55,515 bases of DNA from JAUNQW01 sp043424615. GTDB taxonomy: Bacteria; Bacillota; Bacilli; Lactobacillales; Carnobacteriaceae_A. The stretch is taken from assembly GCA_043424615.1 (NCBI GenBank), contig JBHWOX010000011.1, positions 1 through 55,515 on the forward strand. Reading direction: 5' to 3'. The position numbers and the translations under genes are program-made. The notes under the pieces were generated by a model. That model searched no databases and was not told the DNA's origin. It worked only from the letters and a program-made list of their open reading frames with translations. Positions 35,422 through 43,394 of the stretch are shown in pieces. Each line of letters opens with the position of its first letter. Position 1 is the first letter of the stretch.

Positions 35422-35472
35422 TAAAAACACCCTAAAGACAATGCTTCATCTTTAGGAAGAAAAGAGTGTTTC
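35422..35472 (-). terminator. terminator of the tpl-like/tyrS operon
   Basis: On the minus strand AAACACTC..CCTAAAGA folds onto TCTTTAGGGTGTTT, followed by a T-rich stretch. It lies 17 nt after tyrS. Confidence 0.75.
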
Positions 35473-35488
35473 TTAAATGATAAAAGCT

Positions 35489-36751
35489 TTATTTAATATA
35501 AACCAGGAACCATTTTTTCTTACCGCGACGCACTAATATATATTGGCCGTCGTAAGAGTCTTCTTCAGTGATGGTGTAATCTAAATCGGTCACTCGCTCA
35601 CCTTTAATGTAAATGGCCCCATTTTGAATGTCTTCACGGGCTTGACGGCGAGAAGATTCAATTTCAGTGGTATCCACCAAGAAATCAATAATATTTTGCT
35701 CTTCAGCTGGCGCTTGTGAGGAAGGAACCCCTGAGAAAGCATTTTTGATTTGATCAGTCGTCAAGTCACCCACATCACCAGAGAAGAGTGCTTCACTTAA
35801 TTTGACCGCTTCATCTAAAGCTTCCTTGCCATGAACAAATTCTGTCATTTCTTCCGCCAAGGCTGTTTGTCCAATACGTTTGTGAGGCTCAGCTTTGCTA
35901 CGCTCTACTATATCATCAATTTCTTCTTTAGAACGGAAGCTGAAATATTTCATATATTTCTCGATGTCTTCATCCTGCTGGTTTAGCCAAAATTGGTAAA
36001 ACTCATACGGGCTTGTTTTTTCAGCATCCAACCAAATGGCGCCACCTGCTGATTTACCAAATTTTGTTCCATCTGCTTTAGTTAATAGAGGGATGGTTAG
36101 GCCGTAAGCACGAGCTTCGGCCCCTTCTTTCTTACGAATAAGTTCGAGTCCTGCGGTAATATTCCCCCATTGGTCTGCTCCACCAACTTGCAGTTGAATA
36201 TCTTCTTCTTGATAAAGGTGTAAGAAGTCAATGGATTGGATAATCTGGTAAGTGAATTCTGTAAAGGAAATCCCAAATTCTAAACGGTTTTGAACGGATT
36301 CTTTCGCCATCATGGTATTAATATTAAAATCTTTACCGTAATCTCTTAAAAATTCCAAAAAGCCGATATGTTTAAGCCAGTCATAGTTGTTCACCATTTT
36401 GATGCCGTTTTCACCGTTTGCATCGAATAAGCGTTCCATTTGCCCCATAATTCCTTGGGCGTTTTCTTGGATTTGTTCAATGCTTTGAAGATCTCGCTCG
36501 GAGTTTCGGCCGGAGGGATCTCCGATCATACCCGTTCCTCCACCAACAACAATGACCGGTCGGTGGCCAGCTAATTGAAAGCGTTTCAAGACCATGAAGG
36601 GGATCAAGTGACCAATGTGCAAGCTATCAGCAGTGGGGTCAACCCCGCAGTAAAGAGAAATAGATTTGCTTGCCACCAAATCTTTCAAACCTTCTTCATC
36701 TGTTTGTTGGTTAATCGCACCACGCCAAGTTAATTCTTCAATAATAGACAT
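35489..36751 (-). CDS. tyrS: tyrosyl-tRNA synthetase
   Basis: Charges tRNA-Tyr. 420 residues. HIGH-type motif in DSLHIGHLIP and KFGKS in TKADGTKFGKSAGGAIW, then the C-terminal S4 RNA-binding domain (SSRRQAREDIQNGAIYIKGE). AGGAGG before ATG 36751. Located 22 nt after the tyrosine-phenol-lyase-like gene and controlled with it by the Tyr T-box. Confidence 0.97.
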   Translation of the reverse strand: MSIIEELTWRGAINQQTDEEGLKDLVASKSISLYCGVDPTADSLHIGHLIPFMVLKRFQLAGHRPVIVVGGGTGMIGDPSGRNSERDLQSIEQIQENAQGIMGQMERLFDANGENGIKMVNNYDWLKHIGFLEFLRDYGKDFNINTMMAKESVQNRLEFGISFTEFTYQIIQSIDFLHLYQEEDIQLQVGGADQWGNITAGLELIRKKEGAEARAYGLTIPLLTKADGTKFGKSAGGAIWLDAEKTSPYEFYQFWLNQQDEDIEKYMKYFSFRSKEEIDDIVERSKAEPHKRIGQTALAEEMTEFVHGKEALDEAVKLSEALFSGDVGDLTTDQIKNAFSGVPSSQAPAEEQNIIDFLVDTTEIESSRRQAREDIQNGAIYIKGERVTDLDYTITEEDSYDGQYILVRRGKKKWFLVYIK

Positions 36752-36773
36752 AATTTCCTCCTAAGATTATTCT

Positions 36774-38228
36774 TTACAAACTATCTCCAAAATCTTTTCT
36801 AAATTGTTTCACTAATTCTTGTGGCCAAGCGGATGTGGCTTCAGTTCGCCCGAAGAAGAAGCGCATCTGTTCGGGTTCTTCAGTGTAGCGTAAGCCGCCA
36901 ATCAAGTGGCGGTGTTCATGTAACCAGCTGATTCGGTCCACAGCATATTCCACTTGAGACAGGGTAAAAACTCGCCGAGGAAGAGCCATACGAACCAATT
37001 CCATATTAGCAAAGGTCTCACTTCCATCAGGCTGTCGTTCTTCTGACATGGTTCCTCTCTCCATACCACGAGCTCCTGAAGCAATGTAGATGGCTGCTGA
37101 TAGGGCCCCGGCTGGGTATTGGTCCTGGCTAAGATGGTCGACAAAGCGACTAGCATCGATATGGCAACCCAACCCTCCTGCTGGAGTAATGACGGGGACA
37201 CCCTTTTCAATCAGGCGGTTGGTCATATGTTTAATAAATTCTGGTCCTTGTTTGATCATTTCAAAGTCCAAAGTTTCATCTAAGCCCACGGTTAGAGCGG
37301 CCATCTCCCGGACGGACATACCACCGTAAGTTAAAAAGCCTTCGTAAAGAGTGACTAGCCCCCGCATGTCCCGGTAAAATTTTTCATTGTTAGTGACAAT
37401 ACCGCCGCCTCTGACGAAGCCCAATTTACGGGCTGAAAAGTAGACAATATCACATTGAGCAACCATCTCTAATAAGATATCGTGGATGCTGGCTTCTCGG
37501 TAAGCTTCTTCTCGGGTTTTGATAAAGTAGAGATTATCTTGTGCCAAGGAAGCATCCAGAACCAAGGGAAGGTCATAGTCTTGGCAAACCCGGCGAACTT
37601 CTTTCAAATTCGCCATGGAAAAAGGTTGGCCTCCAATCAAGTTCGTTCCTGCTTCCATTCGAACGTAGGCAATGGCCTCTGTGCCGTGACGCTCAATAGA
37701 ATCAACGAGTTTATCAATATCCATATTACCTTTGAAAAGGCAATCGGATTGCACTTCGATTCCTTCATCGATAATTAATTCTTCCACTTCGCCTTTATTG
37801 TTATCAATATGAGCTTTAGAAGTGGTGAAGTGGTAGTTCATTAAAACTTTTTGCCCTTCATTAACAAGGTAGGTGGAGATAATATTCTCCGCTGCTCGGC
37901 CTTGGTGGGCAGGCAGGAAAAATTCAGTGCCGAAAACTTCTTGGCATTTAGCCAATAGCTCATTAAAAGTTTCTGAACCTGCGTAAGAGTCGTCAGCCAT
38001 CATCATCGCACCATGTTGGCGGTCAGACATCGCATTCACCCCAGAATCTGTCAGCATGTCTAAAAAGACATCACGGTTTTGAAGCAAGAAGGTGTTGTAG
38101 CCTGCTTTTTCAATCGCTACCGCCCGTTCTTCAACAGGGAGTAGGTGTAGTTTTTGGATCATACGAACCTTATGCATTTCTAAGGGTAATTCAATGCCTG
38201 AATGAAATTTAATACGGGATGGTGTCAT
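36774..38228 (-). CDS. tyrosine phenol-lyase / tryptophanase family PLP enzyme
   Basis: 484 residues from ATG 38228 (MTPSRIKFHSGIELP). It aligns throughout with beta-eliminating lyases and more closely with tyrosine phenol-lyase: AGYNTFLLQNRDVFLDMLTDSG, SYAGSETF (Tyr82), HQGRAAE (Arg111), FTTSKAH, GGQPFSMANL and GMERG (Arg391, matching the TPL specificity Arg381). LVRMALPRRV carries Arg413 for the substrate carboxylate, and MRFFF is also kept. The PLP lysine is K268 in SARKLG. Differences from TPL: the SGKKD motif is SARKL, and the Arg that pairs with PLP O3' is Leu228 (DASLAQDN). Cytoplasmic. Its placement under a Tyr T-box with tyrS suggests tyrosine-linked chemistry. The exact substrate is uncertain, so no symbol is given. 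Confidence 0.85.
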   Translation of the reverse strand: MTPSRIKFHSGIELPLEMHKVRMIQKLHLLPVEERAVAIEKAGYNTFLLQNRDVFLDMLTDSGVNAMSDRQHGAMMMADDSYAGSETFNELLAKCQEVFGTEFFLPAHQGRAAENIISTYLVNEGQKVLMNYHFTTSKAHIDNNKGEVEELIIDEGIEVQSDCLFKGNMDIDKLVDSIERHGTEAIAYVRMEAGTNLIGGQPFSMANLKEVRRVCQDYDLPLVLDASLAQDNLYFIKTREEAYREASIHDILLEMVAQCDIVYFSARKLGFVRGGGIVTNNEKFYRDMRGLVTLYEGFLTYGGMSVREMAALTVGLDETLDFEMIKQGPEFIKHMTNRLIEKGVPVITPAGGLGCHIDASRFVDHLSQDQYPAGALSAAIYIASGARGMERGTMSEERQPDGSETFANMELVRMALPRRVFTLSQVEYAVDRISWLHEHRHLIGGLRYTEEPEQMRFFFGRTEATSAWPQELVKQFRKDFGDSL

Positions 38229-38372
38229 GGTAGTTCTTCCTCTCCATTTTTCTATAACAAGAACTGGGAAACAATCAGCTACCATGGCCTAGGATCATGG
38301 TCTAAAGCAACTTGAGCGACAAGTCACCGTTCAAAAGATAGGGAACAAAAGGCCTTAAAAAAATGTATAAAA

Positions 38373-38637
38373 AAGCGCCCTTTGGAAAATTCCAAAGGAC
38401 GCTCGTCGTGTTACCACCTTTATTCTCCAACCCTTCACAGAATTGGACTCTCTAAGTACCCAACAGTACTGTTGCGAGGTAACGACCGCAAGATTCGAAC
38501 AAGCCTACTTCAGTTCAACTTGTTAGCTTTACTAAGATGTATTCACTAAGGATTTCGGATTGCCTCGCATCAACCGGCAACTTTCTGACCTGAAATCGGA
38601 TAGCTACTATTCTTAATCCGCTCTTTATACATTTATT
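38373..38637 (-). promoter_or_regulatory. Tyr-specific T-box leader of the tpl-like/tyrS operon
   Basis: On the minus strand Stem I starts with GGATTAAGAATAGTAG and closes with ATCTTAG. The specifier bulge holds TAC (Tyr) at 38539-38541 followed by A. Stem III lies near 38480-38500. The T-box core AAAGGTGGTAACACG is at about 38406-38421. The terminator is AGCGTCCTTTGG/CCAAAGGGCGCT (38374-38403) followed by TTTTTT. Uncharged tRNA-Tyr should permit read-through. Confidence 0.93.
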
Positions 38638-38644
38638 TGAATAT

Positions 38645-38673
38645 AATCTACTTGATTTCCTCATGCTTGTCAA
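38645..38673 (-). promoter_or_regulatory. promoter of the Tyr T-box operon
   Basis: Perfect -35 TTGACA (38668-38673), 17-nt spacer, -10 TAGATT (38645-38650), just upstream of Stem I. Confidence 0.8.
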
Positions 38674-38733
38674 GTGATTTTGAAAATTAAATTTTTATCT
38701 GTTTTAGAAAAGGTGGTGGATTAACATTCCTCG

Positions 38734-38762
38734 TTGTGATTTCTATTCATTTTCGATATAAT
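38734..38762 (+). promoter_or_regulatory. promoter of the CofE-family gene
   Basis: -35 TTGTGA (38734-38739), 17-nt spacer, perfect -10 TATAAT (38757-38762). The start codon follows 73 nt downstream, with an AGAGGG ribosome site. Confidence 0.75.
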
Positions 38763-38835
38763 ACGTTGTCAGATCGAATTGATAACACTTCATTAGATAT
38801 GACCACATACTTTATAGAAAAAGAGGGATTTAGTA

Positions 38836-40053
38836 ATGAGAATGATTGGTACTACTACCCGTGGTTTGCGCGCTCCTATCATCCATGAAGGAGATAATCT
38901 CGTTAAAATTGTTGTCAACAGTGTCCTCCAAGCAGCGGAACAGGGAGGCTACGACATTCAAGACCGTGATATCTTAGCAATCACTGAATCGATTTTGGCT
39001 CGTGCTCAAGGGAATTATGTATCTTTCGATGAAGTCCAACAGGATATTAAAAACAAATTTGAAGGGTCAAGCATTGGCGTTGTTTTCCCTATCTTAAGTC
39101 GTAATCGCTTCAACCATAACTTGAAAGGTGTGGCTCGGGCAGCGGATAAGGTAATCATCCAACTCCAATACCCTAGCGATGAAGTCGGCAATCGCATGGT
39201 CGATCGCGATGATTTAGAAAAACAAGGAGTTAACCCTTGGACCGACGTCCTCACCGAGGAAGAGTTTAGAGAAAAATTCCCTAATATCGACCATCTCTAC
39301 ACTGGCGTTGACTATATCGATCTTTACCGCCAAACAGTTGAAGCTGAAAATTGTGAATGTGAGATTATTCTTTCCAACCAGCCAGAAACGATTTTAGACT
39401 ATACCGACCAAGTCCTCGTCAGTGATATTCACAACCGTGCGTGGACAAAATCTAAAATTATAGAGGCAGGAGGAAAAGTCGTTCTTACTTTAGAAGACAT
39501 CATGAATCAACCTTTGACAGAAGACGGCGGCTACAATGAGGAATTTGGACTTTTAGGCTCCAACTACGCCTCCGACAGCCGTTTGAAATTATTCCCTCGC
39601 CATTCTCAAGAATTCGTTGAAGAAGTTCAACGCGCAATCAAGGATGAAACAGGGAAAACAATCGAAGTCATGATTTACGGCGACGGCGCTTATAAAGATC
39701 CAGCCGGCGGTATTTGGGAAATGGCTGATCCTGTTGTTTCGCCTGGCCATACCTCTGGTCTCGAAGGAACACCTAATGAAGTAAAATTAAAAAAATTAGC
39801 CGATCAAGATTTTAGCGACTTGGAAGGAGAGCAATTAACCGACCAAGTGACCGATTACCTGCGCGAACGTAAAAAAGGTAAAATCGAAACCCCAGAAACG
39901 ACCGACATGGCTTCTGATATGGCTTTAGGAACAACTCCTCGTCAAATTTCTGACCTTTTGGGATCCTTAGCCGATCTCACTTCAGGAAGCGGAGACAAAG
40001 GGACACCTTTCGTCTATATCCAAGGCTACTTTGATAATTTCGCCGATGAATAA
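38836..40053 (+). CDS. CofE-family (coenzyme F420-0:L-glutamate ligase-like) protein
   Basis: 405 residues. The N-terminal half matches the F420_ligase fold: GTTTRGLRAPIIHEGDNLVK, RDILAITESILARAQGNYV, and later VMIYGDGAYKDPAGGIWEMA. In archaea and actinobacteria CofE adds glutamate to F420-0. Lactobacillales are not known to make F420, and none of the other F420 genes is present here, so this Firmicute branch probably joins glutamate to another acceptor or does related chemistry (inference). It is a single-gene transcript with its own promoter and two terminators, convergent with argJ. Confidence 0.78.
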   Translation: MRMIGTTTRGLRAPIIHEGDNLVKIVVNSVLQAAEQGGYDIQDRDILAITESILARAQGNYVSFDEVQQDIKNKFEGSSIGVVFPILSRNRFNHNLKGVARAADKVIIQLQYPSDEVGNRMVDRDDLEKQGVNPWTDVLTEEEFREKFPNIDHLYTGVDYIDLYRQTVEAENCECEIILSNQPETILDYTDQVLVSDIHNRAWTKSKIIEAGGKVVLTLEDIMNQPLTEDGGYNEEFGLLGSNYASDSRLKLFPRHSQEFVEEVQRAIKDETGKTIEVMIYGDGAYKDPAGGIWEMADPVVSPGHTSGLEGTPNEVKLKKLADQDFSDLEGEQLTDQVTDYLRERKKGKIETPETTDMASDMALGTTPRQISDLLGSLADLTSGSGDKGTPFVYIQGYFDNFADE

Positions 40054-40066
40054 GAATAAAAAACAA

Positions 40067-40145
40067 AAAGCATTGGGCAAGAAAAGCCCAATGCTTTTTA
40101 TAATTAATACCCCTAAAGGCAGGTCTTCCATCCTTTAGGGGTATC
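40067..40145 (+). terminator. tandem terminators between the CofE-family gene and argJ
   Basis: First hairpin AAAGCATTGGGC/GCCCAATGCTTT with TTTTTA (40067-40102). Second hairpin ACCCCTAAAGG/CCTTTAGGGGT (about 40110-40145) followed by TCTTTTTA, which could also slow argJ read-through from the other side. Confidence 0.85.
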
Positions 40146-40235
40146 TTTTTATTCTGAACGTGCTAGCCTACAAGACCCAGTCAACACTTAGGTCTATGGG
40201 CTGTTTTTTCTTCATTCAGACGAAAAAAACACAAA

Positions 40236-41429
40236 TTAGTTAACCGAATCTGAGGTCGCAAAGTCACAGGTCCAGACTGTGGAACTTTCATCACCTATAT
40301 TCAAGTCCATGGAAATTTTAATGGCATCACTATCGAGAATATTGCTGCCTTCTTCCATATTATAAATAACGTTTTGCCCATCTTCACAGATGCGGACTTT
40401 TCCTTTTTCAGATTCTAAATCAATCGAGATCAAGCGAGGGACCATGGTCACTTCTGGGTTGGCTCCACAAGCCGCCATGATTCGTCCAGTATCTGGAAAG
40501 TTTTCAAACATAGACCGTTTGACCAAGCTAGCAGTAGCTATTTCGCGCGCAATTTTTGTCGCATCTGACTTGGTTAAGGCTTGGTTGACTTCGACTTCTA
40601 TTGTTTTAGTTGACCGTTCTGCATCGGCCACAATCATATAAGATAAGTCTTGGCAGACTTGACGCAAGATATCTTGGAAGTGAGATAAAACATCCCGAGT
40701 TAATTCCAATTCTACTTCATTGGTCGAGCAGAGAAAAACGGTATCGTTAGGGCTAGTGTTGCCATCAACCGTCATCTTATTAAAACTTTCATCAACCGCT
40801 AAAATCAATTGGCGTGACAAAAAGCTCTGACTTAAAGACAAATTAGTGGTAATGACACCAATCATGGTCCCCATATTAGGGTGGATCATGCGAGTTCCTT
40901 TCACCATTGCCCCAATGCGCACTGTTTTTCCGGCAATGTCAGCTTCATAGGCGACTTGCTTGATATGGGTGTCAGTGGTCAAGATGGCTTCAGCTGCGGC
41001 CGTTGATTCTTGGTCAGTTAAGCTTTCTATAGCCTGTTCAAATCCTTCTTCCATGGTTTTTAATTTTAATCGTTCACCGATAACCCCGGTGGAAGCCATG
41101 AGAACTTCATCATCTTCAATTTCTAATTGCCCAGCCACATTATGGACGATGCGCTCAATGTCCCCATAACCTTCAATCCCGTTTAAGGCATTGGCATTTC
41201 CACTATTAATCACAATCGTTTTAAATTTTTCAAAATTATCTAATTGTTGGCGGCAATATTTAACGTGGTGACTATACACACGGTTTTTGGTAAAAACACC
41301 CGCCACCGTTGCCCCTTCAGGAAAATAAATTAAGGCCAAATCTTTAGCGGATTCTTTAATGCCCGCATGGACACCTGCCGAATACACACCGCCAGCTACT
41401 TCAATCCCACCATCAATTTTCTCAAACAT
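40236..41429 (-). CDS. argJ: ArgJ-family glutamate N-acetyltransferase / ornithine acetyltransferase
   Basis: 397 residues from ATG 41429 (MFEKIDGGIEVAGGVYSAGV). Family motifs: VINSGNANA, MASTGVIGERLK and NTSPNDTVFLC. The self-cleavage region reads GTRMIHPNMGTMIG, with the nucleophile Thr kept but the usual GSGMIHPNMATM altered at two places. ArgJ recycles the acetyl group between ornithine and glutamate in arginine synthesis. No argB, C, D or F lies nearby, so the gene is solitary. It could serve arginine synthesis in trans or have drifted. Confidence 0.87.
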   Translation of the reverse strand: MFEKIDGGIEVAGGVYSAGVHAGIKESAKDLALIYFPEGATVAGVFTKNRVYSHHVKYCRQQLDNFEKFKTIVINSGNANALNGIEGYGDIERIVHNVAGQLEIEDDEVLMASTGVIGERLKLKTMEEGFEQAIESLTDQESTAAAEAILTTDTHIKQVAYEADIAGKTVRIGAMVKGTRMIHPNMGTMIGVITTNLSLSQSFLSRQLILAVDESFNKMTVDGNTSPNDTVFLCSTNEVELELTRDVLSHFQDILRQVCQDLSYMIVADAERSTKTIEVEVNQALTKSDATKIAREIATASLVKRSMFENFPDTGRIMAACGANPEVTMVPRLISIDLESEKGKVRICEDGQNVIYNMEEGSNILDSDAIKISMDLNIGDESSTVWTCDFATSDSVN

Positions 41430-41619
41430 GAACATCCCTCACTTTCAAATTCCTTCTTTATTATATAGACTTGTTCGCTGTATTTAAACTAGAAAAAAAG
41501 CATTTTCGACACCACTCTTTTATCGTGTCCTTCACGATAATGTGCTCTTTTTGAAGCATGAAAGACCAGCTTTCGTTTGCTGAGGCGCTTATTTTCCACT
41601 TTTTCATTTAAATATAAAA
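41430..41619 (-). other. argJ upstream region with an 8-bp palindrome
   Basis: TATAAT at 41460-41465 (minus) is a candidate -10 with a poor -35 (TTTAAA). Further upstream TTATCGTG-N5-CACGATAA (41520-41540) is a perfect inverted repeat whose spacing equals that of the Zur-type box at 29257-29275. No gene is seen. Confidence 0.45.
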
Positions 41620-41656
41620 ATCCCCTAAAGAAGGGAGTTCCTTTTTAGGGGAAGGT
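41620..41656 (-). terminator. terminator of the formate/nitrite channel gene
   Basis: TCCCCTAAA/TTTAGGGGA hairpin at about 41621-41653 beyond the stop at 41673, with a T-rich tail (GATTTTTATATT) on the minus strand. Confidence 0.75.
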
Positions 41657-41672
41657 GTTGATTTTAATTTAA

Positions 41673-42467
41673 TTAATCACGGTAAGGCGCTTCTGTATGA
41701 TTCAAGAGTGAATAGCCGACTCCCATGATGAGACCGCCACCTACAAGGTTTCCGAAGAAGACGACGACCCAATTGAGGAGAACTGCTCCCCAATCTAAAT
41801 GATTGCCCGCAAAGATCGCAATACCCATGATAGAGAAGTTAGCAATCAAGTGCTCATAGCCAGCGAAAACAAATAAGAAAATAAAGCCTAAAACAAAGAA
41901 TAATTTAGCCATATCATTTTTTAATCTCATCTGCCCCATAATCGCCACATTGACAAAGATATTAGCTAAGACCGCGTCAATAAACAAGGTCCAGATGTCT
42001 TTGCTTAACTTTCCATTGGCTACGCTCATTAAAGCAGAGTCTGCTCCAAAATAATCCACAGTAGATGATTGGCTCACCAAGAAACCAATGAAAAAAGCAC
42101 CTACTAAGTTCATCAAGGTACAGACAGTAATGATGGTTAAAGCTTTGCCCCATGATAACCATTTACGATGGGCGGAAGTACACAGATACATCATATTAGA
42201 GGTAGCTAATTCCGCATTTAAGAAAATAATGGCCATTAAGCCTAGAGGGAATATAATCGCATAGAATAATTTACCAAAATGAGGGGCACCTTCGGCTACT
42301 GTATCCCAAGCCATCATCCCGACAATTGTTGGCAAGGTTAAAAGCAACCCTGCATAAAAAGCGCGCAATAAATATAAACCCAAATGATTGTCAAATAAGG
42401 CTTCTTTCTTTTGAGCTGCAGCCGACATGGACTGCATCAAGCCTGTGTCACGTTCTAAAAATTCCAT
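41673..42467 (-). CDS. formate/nitrite transporter (FNT) family channel
   Basis: 264 residues, six TM helices. FNT signatures: FLNAELATSNMMYLC (form of GAELFTGN), and FAGYEHLIANFSIM carrying the central His of the pore and the GxEHxxAN motif. FNT channels move formate, lactate, nitrite or hydrosulfide. In a fermenting organism formate is most likely, but sequence alone does not decide. It lies about 90 nt downstream of the sigma-factor gene. Confidence 0.88.
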   Translation of the reverse strand: MEFLERDTGLMQSMSAAAQKKEALFDNHLGLYLLRAFYAGLLLTLPTIVGMMAWDTVAEGAPHFGKLFYAIIFPLGLMAIIFLNAELATSNMMYLCTSAHRKWLSWGKALTIITVCTLMNLVGAFFIGFLVSQSSTVDYFGADSALMSVANGKLSKDIWTLFIDAVLANIFVNVAIMGQMRLKNDMAKLFFVLGFIFLFVFAGYEHLIANFSIMGIAIFAGNHLDWGAVLLNWVVVFFGNLVGGGLIMGVGYSLLNHTEAPYRD

Positions 42468-42558
42468 TCATCTTGCTCCCTTACTAAAATATATACAATC
42501 AATAAGTATTATAGCATAGAAGCATCATAATGAGGCAGAAAAGTTCTGCCTGCCAGCT

Positions 42559-43179
42559 TTAAATATCATTATTTTCAATCAAATCGCGTAACTTTTTCTT
42601 ACAACGGGACAAGGCATTATAAATTTTAGCCGTTGGGCAGTCCAATTTCTCAGCCATTTCTTTAGCAGATAGGCGTTGAAGATAGCATTCAAAGACTCTT
42701 TTTTCGAAGCGTGAGAGTTTGGAGAGAAAGAGAGACAGCTTCTCTTTCATAATCAATGCCTCATCAGGGGCTTCATATTGATATTTACTCACAACATTTT
42801 TCCAATAGCTATTATCATGTTCGTCAGTCATCGCTTTTAAAGAACAAGCCATCCGATCCACTTTACGTTTTTCAGCCATGTCTTTGCGTAAGAGGGAGTT
42901 AAATTCATTGGTAATATTTCTCTTTAAATAGTGTCCAAAACTTACATTGCGTCCGGTGTCGTACTTATCTAAGATGCGATATAAAACAGTATTTCCTTCT
43001 TGAATTAAATCATCATGTTCATAACCGGTTAAAAAATATTTTCTGGCCGTCGACGCCACTAAAGGGGAATAACGATTAATCAAAATAGCAATGGGATCAT
43101 CATAACGGTACTTAATTAAAAACAACAATTCTTCATCAGTTAAATCTTTGGCCTGCCTGTCTTCTGTATCCTTTAGCAT
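42559..43179 (-). CDS. sigma-70 family factor, SigH/ComX-like
   Basis: 206 residues. Region 2: RYSPLVASTARKYFLTGYEHDDLIQEGNTVLYR and the GRNVSFGHYLKRNITNEF promoter-melting part. Region 4: LSRFEKRVFECYLQRLSAKEMAEKLDCPTAKIYNALSRCKKKL. Best matched in my memory to B. subtilis SigH and streptococcal ComX. SigH normally lies just after yacP, and yacP is present in this window about 4 kb upstream. In Lactobacillales such factors control competence genes. AGGG ribosome site before ATG 43179. Confidence 0.83.
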   Translation of the reverse strand: MLKDTEDRQAKDLTDEELLFLIKYRYDDPIAILINRYSPLVASTARKYFLTGYEHDDLIQEGNTVLYRILDKYDTGRNVSFGHYLKRNITNEFNSLLRKDMAEKRKVDRMACSLKAMTDEHDNSYWKNVVSKYQYEAPDEALIMKEKLSLFLSKLSRFEKRVFECYLQRLSAKEMAEKLDCPTAKIYNALSRCKKKLRDLIENNDI

Positions 43180-43321
43180 ATTTTCCCTCCAAATTATAAT
43201 TATCGTTACAATCTCTCTTCCAGCATATCAATCCTACTCTTAACTTTGTGCAAATTTACACAATCTTAACAGTGATTTATCCTAATCTTAATAAATGCCG
43301 GTGTTGACTTCATTCAGCTCA

Positions 43322-43374
43322 GTAAAAAAAGATCAGACGGAGACAACTGAAAGTCTCCGGACTGATCTTTTTAA
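43322..43374. terminator. terminator downstream of the MFS gene
   Basis: AAAAAGATCAG..GGAGAC and its complement GTCTCC..CTGATCTTTTT make a long hairpin with A and T runs on both ends. Confidence 0.88.
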
Positions 43375-43394
43375 AGTTGGGAAAGTTATGATTT

